64,000 nucleotides of DNA from Hymenobacter negativus. GTDB lineage: Bacteria; Bacteroidota; Bacteroidia; Cytophagales; Hymenobacteraceae. Shown in pieces: positions 28,176-37,054 of the stretch (the first letter of the stretch is position 1; each line of letters starts with the position of its first letter). The translations under genes and the position numbers were made by a program. Location: contig NZ_JAEDAE010000001.1 in assembly GCF_016056375.1 (NCBI RefSeq), positions 372,001 to 436,000 on the forward strand, in the 5' to 3' direction. The notes under the pieces were generated by a model that was not told where the DNA came from, ran no database searches, and worked only from the letters and a program-made list of their open reading frames with translations.

Positions 28176-30521
28176 ATGAAGCTCTTCAAGTCCGCCGACC
28201 TTATCCGCAAAAGCAAGTACATCAGCCGCGATTTGAGTTGGCTACGGTTTAACTACCGCGTGCTCGACCAGGTGCAGGACGCTAGCCGGGGCCTGTTTGA
28301 TAAGCTTAAGTTTCTGGCCATCACCAGCTCGAACCTGGACGAATTTTTCATGATTCGGGTGGGCTCGCTGTATAATTACCTCGACTACGGCAAGGAGCGG
28401 ATTGACTACTCGGGTTTGCGGGAATTGCCTTTCCGGCGCAAGCTGCTCGACTTCGCGCACCGCTTTGTGAATGACCAAAGCCTGACGTATCTGAATGAGT
28501 TGAAGCCCAACTTCGAAAAGAACGGCTTCAACATTCTCAAGATGAGCGACCTGACGGAGCTTGAAGTGAAAAAGGCCGACGGTTATTTCAAGAATACCGT
28601 GTTTCCGCTGCTCACGCCGATGGTGTACGACTCGTACCACGGTTTCCCGCTGATGATGAACCAGATGCTAATCTTCGGGGTGGTTACGCGCATTGGCAGT
28701 GGCATTGCGGTGGGGCTGGATGGCGAGGCTGAAAAAGGGCAAGAGCGTCTCACCTTCGTGCAGATACCGCAGAACCTGACGCGGTTTTTTGAACTCACGC
28801 GCAAGGACAAAGTCATTTTTGTGCCAATTGAGGAAGTGGTGCGCGAGTTTCTGCCCCGCCTGTTTCGCAACGTGGAAATTGTGTCGGCCGACTTGTTCCG
28901 CATCACCCGCAACGGGGATTTCACGCTGGAGGAGTCGGACGATATTGATAACGACTTCATCAAGGAAATTCAGGTGGGCCTGAAAACCCGTAAGCGTGGC
29001 CGCGTGGTGCGCGTGGAAGTGGAGCCCAATGCCTCGATTACGCTGATGAATGTGCTGCGCGAGCGGTGGAATATTGATAACGGTAACGTATTTGTTATCA
29101 ATTCGCTGATTGACCTGAAAGGCTTGTGGCAGATTGTGCGCCACCCCAATTTCCGGGGCAAAACGGCTAAAATGCCCGCCACTGTGCAGCCGCTTAGTCT
29201 ACCTGAGGGCGCCGAGGATAATCTGTTTGATTACCTCAAGCACCACGACGTGCTGCTGCACCACCCTTACAACAGCATCGAGCCGATGGTACGGCTGCTG
29301 GAACAGGCGGCCGTGGACCCGCACGTGTTGGGCATCAAGCAAACCATTTACCGCCTGGCCGACGACTCCCGCGTTTCGGCTGCGCTGCTGAAAGCGGCTG
29401 AGAACGGCAAGCACGTTTCGGTGCTGTTTGAGGTGAAGGCGCGGTTTGACGAGGAAAAGAACATCCGGGAAGGGGCGCGATTGGAAAAGGCGGGCTGCTT
29501 CGTGATTTACGGAGTGAGCAAGTACAAGACGCACACCAAGCTGCTCATGATAATCCGCAAGGAAGGCGAGAAGGTAACGCGCTACGTGCACATCGGCTCG
29601 GGCAACTACAATGAGCAGACTTCGCGCCTCTACACCGACGTTAGCCTGCTCACCACCAATGACGTGTACGGGCACGACGTGTCGGAATTCTTCAACGTAA
29701 TCACCGGCCACTCGCAGCCCGACGACTACGAATACCTCATCACGGCGCCGAAGGACATGCGGCAGCAGCTCATTCACCTGATTCGGGAGGAGGTGAAGCA
29801 CGCCAAGAAAGGCCTGCCCAGCGGCATTGTGATGAAGATGAACTCGCTGGAAGACAAGGAGATTATCGACGAGTTTTACCGTGCGGCTAAAGCAGGCGTG
29901 CCCATTCGGTTTATCGTGCGCGGCATTTGCTGCCTGCGGCCAGGGCGGCCAGGGTTGAGCGAGAACATTGAGGTGCGCAGCATCGTGGGTGAATTCCTGG
30001 AGCATACGCGGCTATTCTACTTCCACAACGGCGGCGATGCCAAGGTGTACGCCGGCTCGGCCGATGTGATGGTGCGCTCGTTCGACCGGCGAATTGAGGC
30101 TTTGTTCCTGATTGTGAACCCGCAGCTTAAGCGGGAAGCCATTAATATTCTGATGATGAATATGATGGACAACCAGAATAGCTACGTGATGCGGGAAGAT
30201 GGTGCTTACATTCGGCAGCATCCGGCTCCCGGCGAGCCCGTGGTGAACGTGCACAAGGACTTTTTCAAGCGCGACGAAGCCCAACTGGCCACTGCCACGC
30301 CCGAAGGCCTGCTGGCCCTGTTGGGCGTGCAGGAACAACGCCGCGCCGAAGCGGCAGCCGCACAGGAAGCCTCGGAAGCGGCGGCCGCATTGGAATCCGT
30401 GGAAGCCAGTGCGCAAGACGATTCCTTCGGCGAAGGTGGAGAGCCCGACGATGTGTGTGAGGACGATGCCACGCCCGTGGGGCATATCGATGAAGCGGCG
30501 GTGGGAGCAGCAAAGGTGTAG
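28176..30521 (+). CDS. ppk1: Polyphosphate kinase 1
   Basis: A 781-residue PPK1 that makes polyphosphate from ATP. Domains are visible in order: N domain (YISRDLSWLRFNYRVLDQ), head domain, then two phospholipase-D-like catalytic halves with the phospho-accepting His region RYVHIGSGNYNEQTSRLYTDV and the second His region LEHTRLFYFHNGG. KQTIYRLADDSRV is the ATP-site loop. The last 75 residues are a low-complexity Ala/Glu tail beyond the usual end. It converges on ppx across a repeat element, giving a make/degrade pair for polyphosphate. Confidence 0.95.
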   Translation: MKLFKSADLIRKSKYISRDLSWLRFNYRVLDQVQDASRGLFDKLKFLAITSSNLDEFFMIRVGSLYNYLDYGKERIDYSGLRELPFRRKLLDFAHRFVNDQSLTYLNELKPNFEKNGFNILKMSDLTELEVKKADGYFKNTVFPLLTPMVYDSYHGFPLMMNQMLIFGVVTRIGSGIAVGLDGEAEKGQERLTFVQIPQNLTRFFELTRKDKVIFVPIEEVVREFLPRLFRNVEIVSADLFRITRNGDFTLEESDDIDNDFIKEIQVGLKTRKRGRVVRVEVEPNASITLMNVLRERWNIDNGNVFVINSLIDLKGLWQIVRHPNFRGKTAKMPATVQPLSLPEGAEDNLFDYLKHHDVLLHHPYNSIEPMVRLLEQAAVDPHVLGIKQTIYRLADDSRVSAALLKAAENGKHVSVLFEVKARFDEEKNIREGARLEKAGCFVIYGVSKYKTHTKLLMIIRKEGEKVTRYVHIGSGNYNEQTSRLYTDVSLLTTNDVYGHDVSEFFNVITGHSQPDDYEYLITAPKDMRQQLIHLIREEVKHAKKGLPSGIVMKMNSLEDKEIIDEFYRAAKAGVPIRFIVRGICCLRPGRPGLSENIEVRSIVGEFLEHTRLFYFHNGGDAKVYAGSADVMVRSFDRRIEALFLIVNPQLKREAINILMMNMMDNQNSYVMREDGAYIRQHPAPGEPVVNVHKDFFKRDEAQLATATPEGLLALLGVQEQRRAEAAAAQEASEAAAALESVEASAQDDSFGEGGEPDDVCEDDATPVGHIDEAAVGAAKV

Positions 30522-30529
30522 CAATGCCT

Positions 30530-30702
30530 GTTATTGCGAGCGAGGCGGCAATCCGCTCTCTCAATAAGGGCCACCCTGAGATGTGACAAAGCCATTTTAT
30601 AAACAAAAAGCCCCGATACGGTAAAGTATCGGGGCTTTTTAGCATAAGGGCGTGGCTGGTTTTGACGGGCCGGATTGACGCGGGCTGCGGCCTCGTAATG
30701 AC
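30530..30702. repeat. Dispersed inverted-repeat element, family A, copy 3 (degenerate)
   Basis: This 173-bp segment keeps the family A order: GTTATTGCGAG end, GGCAATCCG, the CCTGAGATGTGACAAAG segment, a central hairpin, then a degraded opposite end ending CTCGTAATGAC. Its ends are more diverged than in the copies at 6592 and 39718. It fills the gap between the convergent ppk1 and ppx genes. Confidence 0.75.
30605..30640. terminator. Bidirectional terminator between ppk1 and ppx
   Basis: A 15-bp perfect stem (30605-30619 with 30626-30640) with A and T flanks, contained in the repeat element, can stop transcription from both convergent genes. Confidence 0.85.
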
Positions 30703-30706
30703 AGGA

Positions 30707-31696
30707 TTACTCCATTTCGGCGGGCTGATTCTGCACGTCGGGGACGGGGAGGATGGCGGGGTGGCCGCCGTCGGGGCTTAGCTCGTCGAAAAACTCCTCG
30801 AACAAGGCCTGGAGCATGCCATCTTTCAGGCCGATATCGGGCACGACCATGGTATTGACGTTGGCCCACTGCATGGCCGAGAGGTAGATATGGCCAGCGG
30901 GAATGATGACGTCGGCACGGTCGGGGTTGAGCATGGCCACGTTCACGCGTTCGGTCATGCTAAGGCCGGAGAGGCGCTTGAGCGTGGTTTCGATGGCGCG
31001 GCGGGTGATGTGCTTATCGGGGTCCGAAGAAGTGAGGCTGTAGATTTTGTTGATGTTGCCGCCCGTGCCGATGGCGCGGGTGACGTGGTATTTGCGGGCG
31101 TTGGCGCGCACCCAGGCTTCCATGCGGGTCCAGAGCTCGGCCTGGGCGTCGGTGCCGACTTCGCCGCTTTCTTCCTGCTGCATGCGGCGGATGGAGCCGA
31201 TTTCGAACGACTGCGCGGCCACCTTGCGGCGGTCGTGGTAGATGTTGAACTCGGTGCTGCCACCGCCTACGTCGATGTGCAGGTAGTGGCGCTTGTCTTC
31301 CAGAACGTGCTCGATGACGCGGTTGATGTAGAAGGCTTCGTCCTGCCCATCGATTACCTTGATTTCCATGCCCAACTCCTGGCGCACACGGGCGGCAATG
31401 GCCGCGCCGTTGGCCGCCGAGCGCATGGCCGAGGTGGCGCACACGAGGTAGTGGGCCACGTCGTGCACTTCCATCAGCAGGCGCAGCGAGTGCAGGAACT
31501 TGACGAATTTTTCCTCCTTGGCGGGCGAAATCTCGCCGCTGGCAAACACGTCCTCGCCCAAGCGCATGGGGAAACGCACGTACTCGACGCGCTTGAGACG
31601 GTAGCGTCCTTCGTAATACAGCACGGCCGATATCTGACAACGAACGGCGTTGGACCCAATATCAATAGCGGCGAGCTTGCGAAGGGGGAAATTCAT
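30707..31696 (-). CDS. Exopolyphosphatase / Ppx-GppA family phosphatase
   Basis: A 329-residue ASKHA-fold phosphatase. The phosphate-1 loop is AAIDIGSNAVRCQI, the second signature is HYLHIDVGGGSTEFNIY, and the third is RAIGTGGNINKIYSL. Such enzymes remove terminal phosphates from polyphosphate or hydrolyse pppGpp. Convergence with ppk1 supports the polyphosphate role. Short length means it lacks the C-terminal HD-like domain of E. coli Ppx. The ATG at 31696 is chosen because the fold begins there. Confidence 0.9.
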   Translation of the reverse strand: MNFPLRKLAAIDIGSNAVRCQISAVLYYEGRYRLKRVEYVRFPMRLGEDVFASGEISPAKEEKFVKFLHSLRLLMEVHDVAHYLVCATSAMRSAANGAAIAARVRQELGMEIKVIDGQDEAFYINRVIEHVLEDKRHYLHIDVGGGSTEFNIYHDRRKVAAQSFEIGSIRRMQQEESGEVGTDAQAELWTRMEAWVRANARKYHVTRAIGTGGNINKIYSLTSSDPDKHITRRAIETTLKRLSGLSMTERVNVAMLNPDRADVIIPAGHIYLSAMQWANVNTMVVPDIGLKDGMLQALFEEFFDELSPDGGHPAILPVPDVQNQPAEME

Positions 31697-31798
31697 GCAG
31701 GAGCAGGGGTAAATAAAGCCCAAAGGTAAGCCGCCGGGCGGGGCTTTGGGCATTGGTTTTGGCTGCCAGGCGGGCAGCTTTGCTAAATCCCTGCTTAC

Positions 31799-33022
31799 TC
31801 AAAAAACCTCGCCCAGGTTCAGCGACAAGCCATTGGAGCCGTCGGCCCCGAAACCGTAGTCGATGGCCAGGTTGGTGTTGGAAACCTTGTTGAGGCGCAG
31901 GCGCAGGCCGGCACCGGCGGCGGGCACCACTTTCTCGAAGCGCCGGCTTTCCTGCTCGGTCACGCTCTGGGCATTGGCGAAGACCACGCCGCCCAGCAAG
32001 TGGTTGCGAGTGATGCCGTAGCGGTATTCCACCTCGCCGTAGAGCAGGTTATCGCCCCGAAACCGACCCTGGATGAAGCCCCGGCCGGTGTTGCTGTAGG
32101 TGTCCCAGCCGGTACTGGGCAGGTCGAGGAAGGGGGGATTGCCGGCGATGGTGAGGACGTTGTAGGACCAGAAGGCCAGGATATTGGTTGAGCGCGGTGA
32201 AGGGTGCAGATAGGTGCGGGCGTCGATAAGCAGCATGTCGGAGGCGGTGGTGCTGCCGAATCTTTTCAGGTTGGTGCGCAACTGGGTGCTGAGATACTCG
32301 CCGCCCTGTGGATTGATGGCATTGGCACGGCTGTCGTGCAGCAGAGACAAAACCGGCCCCGACGATACCGACATGCCCTCAACCCCGAAACGGTAGCGCG
32401 AAATCCGGCTTACCTCGCGGAAACTGTTGCGGCTCACAATGTCCCAGTGGTAGTCGAGCTGATAGCCCAGGCCTACGTACCAGGCTGGGGCCACGCGCCG
32501 CAGCGCGCTTTCGTAGACGCGCAGGTAGTTGTAGTTCATGCTCACCACGCGGTCGGTGGTGCTGGTGTACATGCCCAGGCCGTAGGTGCTTTGGGGGTAG
32601 CGCATTAGCCGCCAGTCGCCCACGAAATACCAGCGGTTGTCGGGCAGCCAGATGGAGGACGTGGCCGTGATGATGAGCTGGTCGTTGGCAGTGTAGGCAG
32701 CCCCGGCCAGCACCGTCGAGACGTTGGCCGCCGGGCGGGCAAAGGCCATGCTAAATGCCAGCTGCGCAATGCCGCCGGTTTGCTGCGTGTAGCCGAGCAC
32801 GGGCACTACCAGCAGGGCTTTCTGACCGTGCTCCATTGACAGCGAATCGTGCGCGGGCAGGCGGGAGAAAGCCAGCCGGGCCACGTCCTCCACATCGGCA
32901 GAGGCCGGCAGGAGCGGGGCATGCTGCGCCTGCGCAGTTAGCGCACTGCTCAGGGCCAGGCCCAGCCCGATTGCCAGAGGCAGCTGGCACCGCAGAAAAA
33001 AGGCCCGTAGCCAAGATAACAT
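31799..33022 (-). CDS. Outer-membrane barrel protein, Omp85/BamA-surface-antigen-like
   Basis: A 407-residue protein with a signal peptide (MLSWLRAFFLRC...TAQAQH) and then an array of amphipathic strands. RDNLLYGEVEYRYGITRNHLLGGVVFANA and the final LAIDYGFGADGSNGLSLNLGEVF resemble the barrel part of Omp85-family surface antigens, without POTRA domains. Function is unknown; barrels of this kind are often near lipid or phosphate metabolism genes in Bacteroidota. Located between ppx and the phosphoesterase-barrel fusion, all on the same strand. Confidence 0.8.
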   Translation of the reverse strand: MLSWLRAFFLRCQLPLAIGLGLALSSALTAQAQHAPLLPASADVEDVARLAFSRLPAHDSLSMEHGQKALLVVPVLGYTQQTGGIAQLAFSMAFARPAANVSTVLAGAAYTANDQLIITATSSIWLPDNRWYFVGDWRLMRYPQSTYGLGMYTSTTDRVVSMNYNYLRVYESALRRVAPAWYVGLGYQLDYHWDIVSRNSFREVSRISRYRFGVEGMSVSSGPVLSLLHDSRANAINPQGGEYLSTQLRTNLKRFGSTTASDMLLIDARTYLHPSPRSTNILAFWSYNVLTIAGNPPFLDLPSTGWDTYSNTGRGFIQGRFRGDNLLYGEVEYRYGITRNHLLGGVVFANAQSVTEQESRRFEKVVPAAGAGLRLRLNKVSNTNLAIDYGFGADGSNGLSLNLGEVF

Positions 33023-33164
33023 AGTGGTAAAACCCAATAAAACCGAACCGCTTTCAGCCGGCTGTTTTGGCATAGACCCCGAAATTACCGGAAGGTTACA
33101 TCGAACGATTGGCTACTCGTCCAATGGCCGGGGCGGGTCGACGGTACGGCAGCTGGAGCCGTCA

Positions 33165-33201
33165 AAAAAAAGCTGGCATGCATCGAAGACGCATGCCAGC
33201 C
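33165..33201 (-). terminator. Terminator of the phosphoesterase-barrel fusion gene
   Basis: A 10-bp perfect stem GCTGGCATGC/GCATGCCAGC (33172-33181 with 33191-33200) followed on the minus strand by eight T residues, just after the stop at 33223. Confidence 0.85.
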
Positions 33202-33222
33202 CAAATCACCGTTTGGTATCAA

Positions 33223-36200
33223 TTACTTATCCAACCGGAAGCCTAGTCCGAACTGGATGAGCGAGCTTTCCACCGACTTCTGGTAAGAAACGGCAAAGGC
33301 CAGGGTTTCAACCACCGGGGCAATGTAGAAGCCCGCGCCGTAGCCCGAGTGCCAGCCGCCGAGCGAGGCGTCCTGGTAATACACGCGGCCCTGGTCGTAG
33401 AAGCCAAACACGCCGTAGTAGAAGGGCAGGAAGCCGTTTTTGATTTGGCCAAGGGCGAGGCGTAGCTCGGTGTTGTAGTACAGGCTGGCGTCGCCGCTGA
33501 AGCGGTTGCGATAGTAGCCGCGCAGGCCCTCGTTCTGGCCCAGGCTGGCGAATTTATAGAACGGAATGTCGCTGTCGGGGCCGTAGTTTTTGGCCCCGCC
33601 GCCTTTCAGCACAAGGGTAACGGGCAGGCCGATTTTGGCCGTGCCGTAATACTCGGCGAAGCCCTGGGTGAGGCCGAAGTTGCTTTTGGTGCTGCTGAGC
33701 TGGCGGTAGCTGTCGTGCTGCACCCGGATGCGCACGCCGCGCTGGGCAAAACTGGGGCGGTTGCGCAGGTCGAGGTCGAACACACCGTTGAGGCCCACTA
33801 GGCGCTGGGCGGCGGTGTTGGGCCGAACGTCGGCAGGGCGGGTATCGATGGTGCCGAGGTAGGTGTTGCCGGCGAAGTCGCTGGTGTAGTTCTCAAACGT
33901 AGGCCCCACGCGGAGTACGCTACGTTGCAGGAAGGTACGCTCCAGGAAGGCATTTACGGTGTACCCCTGGTAGCGGGCGTTGTAGAACTTGTTGTCGTAG
34001 AGCGTTTGGTCGAAGCCGGTGTTATTGCCCAGCCCGAAGAAGCGGTAGAAGGGGAAATAGCTGCCGTAGCTGGCCGAAGCGCCCACATCGACCTTGCCGA
34101 TGGCGTAGCGGTGCCGCGTGCTGGCCGTGAGCTGGAACAGGCCGTTGATGCTGCCCTGCACATCGAACGAGTACATGTTCTTGTAGCCCGGCTTGCGGAA
34201 GCCCTGCCGCAGGAAGGTGATGCCCGCGCTGGCCCCGAAGCCGTCGTTGGCGTTGTAGAACAGGCCGATGCTGGGGCGATAGGAGTTGAATTCGAACTGC
34301 TCGCGGTCGTACTCGTTCACGCTTGGCCGCGTGCTGGTGCGGTTGTCCGACTCCGGGCCGAGCTGCATTTCGGTGTCGGGCAGGTCGTAGATTTTGGTGC
34401 GGGCGCGCAGGCCACTGGCCGTGGAGCTGTCGCCGATTTTATCCTTGCCGTCGCCGCCAATCACGCGCACCAGAATGCTATGCTTGCCCCCGTCGCCGGT
34501 GATGGAAAACACGTCCTTGCCACCGAGGCCGTAGAGGCACACTTCCTCGGTTTCGTTGGGCTTGAAGGTGCGGTCGAACAAGGCCGTGCCTATGGGGCTG
34601 TCGGTGTCGCCGGCGCGGTCGAACATCTGCACGCGCACCTGGCCATCAGGCATCCGGTTCACCTGGAATACCTCGCCTTTGTTCGAGCCCACCACATCTA
34701 CACGGCGAGCCAGCAGCAGGTAATATTCATCGATGGCCTTGGGCAGCTCCTGAATGCGGGCTTTAAGCTTGCGGTTGATGTCCTGGGCCGAAAGCGTTTG
34801 GATTTCGGCCGGCAGCTGGGCGGTGGCTCCGTCGATAACGGCAGGGGTGATTTTGGCTTGCAGGTACTTTGCGGTTTCCTGCCACTGCTCACGGGTGAGG
34901 TCCTGGAGTAGGAAGCGGTCGAGGTGGCGGGCGGGCCAGTTCAGGCTTTTCATGTCCTGAAACTCGGAGTTGAAGCCTTCGATGCTGGGCACGGCCCACT
35001 CGCGGTTGGCGAGGTAGGTGAGGAAGCCGTTCCAGAGGGTGAAGCTTTGGTCGCGGTCGCGCGGGATGGGGCGGTAGAGCGTACCACCGTCCTTCTGCTT
35101 GTAGCCGGCCCACTTCCAGTTGTCCTCGTGCTTGCCGAAGTCGGCCACCAGCATGTCGAAGGCGCGGGCGCGGGCAAGGGCAGGCGCGTCCACGTGGTTG
35201 TCGTGGTCCTTATAGAGCTTGCGGAACAGGCCGAAGCTGCGCGTCACCTCATCGGAGCCGCCGAAGCCGGGCAGATTGGGCTTCGGGTCTTTGGGCGAGT
35301 CTTCGAGGGTGCCGAGCAGGTTGGCGTATTCTTCGCGGTAGGGGCCGAGCTGTTGGTTGTCAGGTAGGCGAAACAGGCGCGGGCGGGCGTGCAGAATGTC
35401 CGTCTGATCCAGCATGTAGCTGATGGGCAAGTTGCTGTACGGGTTGGCCGTGGCCGTCACGTCGCGCAGTACGTCGGAGGCAATGGAGTTACGCAGCTCG
35501 GGCGGCAGAATCTTGGTCACGTCCTTATCCACGGAGCGGAACACGTACTCCGAGCTATCAGCCGCAATGAGCTTGAGCGAGGTCGTCTGGCGTCCGCCGC
35601 CTTTGCCGGTGGGGCGCAGGCCACCTTTTTCGGTGGTCAAATCCAGGGTTTTCACCGTGACGGGCTGCAGCCACGACGAGCGGTAGATTTTGCCGATGAA
35701 GAAGTCGCGGCTGCCGGTGGGCTTGTATTCGGGGCCGGGTACTACGGTAGTTGTGACTTGGAATGGCGCATCGGGCTTGGCTTCGGCTACGGTTTTGGTC
35801 GCGCCGGGGCAGGTGGTGATGAATGGGTTGGCGGGCGCTTTCTGGTCGCCACCCTCAGCGCAGGCCGAGCGGAAAAGGGTAGCAGTATAAGCGCCCTTGG
35901 CGGCCTGGCCTTTATCATCAAAGGTGAAAACGTGCGTTTTTACCGTGCCATCGGCGAAGTATTCGAGGGTGGTGTAACCTTCCTCGCTTTTGCTGTAGAG
36001 CGACTGGCCCCTGGCCCCCACGTGCTCGCTTTCGGCGAAGCTGCCGCTAACAACATGGTAGTTACCCTGAAAAGGCGTGACTTGCAGGCTGAAATCGTGG
36101 GCAGCGGCGTAAATGACGCCGGGGTTGCTCTGCAAGGTGTTCAGCAGCTCTTTTTTCAGCTCCTGATAGCGCGGGTTGGCCAGGTCGCGGGGGGTGCCCA

Positions 36201-36942
36201 CGTTTTGACGGTAGGCCGCGTAGATGGTGCCAAACACCGGCGGGCTGAGATGGCGCGAAAGCGGCTCGTGGCCGCCGTACACGCCATTGGTCACCACGGG
36301 GTGGTGGCCCAGCAGCAACACGTTCTTGTTCTTGGTGTCGTCAATCAGGTCCTGCAGCTGCTCACGGAATTCTTCTTTCGTGAGGGTTTTGCAGTCGGTG
36401 TCGGGCGCCTCGGGGCGGTCGAAGGGGTGCGTGAACCACGGCGTGTTGATGGCCACTAGGCGCACCAGCGGGGCCACGTCCACCACTTCGGGGCCAGGGC
36501 AGCCGTTGGTGGGGATGAAGGCATTCTGGCCGGGCAGCTGCTTCTCGATGTACTTTTCGAGGCGGCGCACGGCTTTGAGGCCGGCGGGGCCGGAGTTGGC
36601 CCAGTCCTTATCGCCGGGCAGGAAATAGATTTTGCCCTGTGGCAGGCCCTTTACCAGGGCAATGAGCTGGTCGGCGCGGTTGCGCTCGGCCTGGGCCAGG
36701 GCGGTGTCGCCTTTTGCCACGAGGCCGGTATTGCTCACGATGTCGCCGAGGTGCACCACGGTGAAAGGGCCGGTTTGCTGCTCCAGCGTGGCGCGTAGCA
36801 GCTTAAGGCGGGCGGCGGGTAAATCGGCCTGCGCAGTATTGCCCAGCAGGAAAACGGTGTGGGCCGGGGCCTGGGCAAAACCGGGAGCCGAAGCAGTGAG
36901 AAACAGCCCGGCAATCAGGGCGCGAACGTAGCGAAAAGGCAT
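33223..36942 (-). CDS. Metallophosphoesterase-like / kinase-like / Omp85-barrel fusion protein
   Basis: A 1239-residue exported protein (signal peptide to about residue 23). Residues 28-340 follow the calcineurin-like phosphoesterase pattern: FLLGNTAQ (31-38), VVHLGDIVSN (62-71), FLPGDKDWANSG (107-118), LLLGHHPVVTNG (209-220) and AAHDFSLQ (280-287). Several metal ligands are altered. Residues 410-750 are less familiar; they contain YVFRSVDKD (466-474), FGKHEDNWKW (602-611) and RDRDQSF (628-634), recalling the HxDN and DxD pairs of CotH/HipA-type atypical kinases. Residues 800-840 have GGDGKDKI-type repeats. The last 350 residues form an Omp85/surface-antigen barrel ending QFGLGFRLDK. The N-terminal part would face the periplasm or surface. 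Substrate unknown. Confidence 0.82.
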   Translation of the reverse strand: MPFRYVRALIAGLFLTASAPGFAQAPAHTVFLLGNTAQADLPAARLKLLRATLEQQTGPFTVVHLGDIVSNTGLVAKGDTALAQAERNRADQLIALVKGLPQGKIYFLPGDKDWANSGPAGLKAVRRLEKYIEKQLPGQNAFIPTNGCPGPEVVDVAPLVRLVAINTPWFTHPFDRPEAPDTDCKTLTKEEFREQLQDLIDDTKNKNVLLLGHHPVVTNGVYGGHEPLSRHLSPPVFGTIYAAYRQNVGTPRDLANPRYQELKKELLNTLQSNPGVIYAAAHDFSLQVTPFQGNYHVVSGSFAESEHVGARGQSLYSKSEEGYTTLEYFADGTVKTHVFTFDDKGQAAKGAYTATLFRSACAEGGDQKAPANPFITTCPGATKTVAEAKPDAPFQVTTTVVPGPEYKPTGSRDFFIGKIYRSSWLQPVTVKTLDLTTEKGGLRPTGKGGGRQTTSLKLIAADSSEYVFRSVDKDVTKILPPELRNSIASDVLRDVTATANPYSNLPISYMLDQTDILHARPRLFRLPDNQQLGPYREEYANLLGTLEDSPKDPKPNLPGFGGSDEVTRSFGLFRKLYKDHDNHVDAPALARARAFDMLVADFGKHEDNWKWAGYKQKDGGTLYRPIPRDRDQSFTLWNGFLTYLANREWAVPSIEGFNSEFQDMKSLNWPARHLDRFLLQDLTREQWQETAKYLQAKITPAVIDGATAQLPAEIQTLSAQDINRKLKARIQELPKAIDEYYLLLARRVDVVGSNKGEVFQVNRMPDGQVRVQMFDRAGDTDSPIGTALFDRTFKPNETEEVCLYGLGGKDVFSITGDGGKHSILVRVIGGDGKDKIGDSSTASGLRARTKIYDLPDTEMQLGPESDNRTSTRPSVNEYDREQFEFNSYRPSIGLFYNANDGFGASAGITFLRQGFRKPGYKNMYSFDVQGSINGLFQLTASTRHRYAIGKVDVGASASYGSYFPFYRFFGLGNNTGFDQTLYDNKFYNARYQGYTVNAFLERTFLQRSVLRVGPTFENYTSDFAGNTYLGTIDTRPADVRPNTAAQRLVGLNGVFDLDLRNRPSFAQRGVRIRVQHDSYRQLSSTKSNFGLTQGFAEYYGTAKIGLPVTLVLKGGGAKNYGPDSDIPFYKFASLGQNEGLRGYYRNRFSGDASLYYNTELRLALGQIKNGFLPFYYGVFGFYDQGRVYYQDASLGGWHSGYGAGFYIAPVVETLAFAVSYQKSVESSLIQFGLGFRLDK

Positions 36943-37054
36943 AAGCGAAGAAGGTATAACCCTCTTCTACGGCAGAGGAGTAGCATGCGGTTATTTCCGG
37001 CGAGCTGAAAGACGCATTCGGCTATATTTACCGGCCCACCAGCCGACTTCGCCG

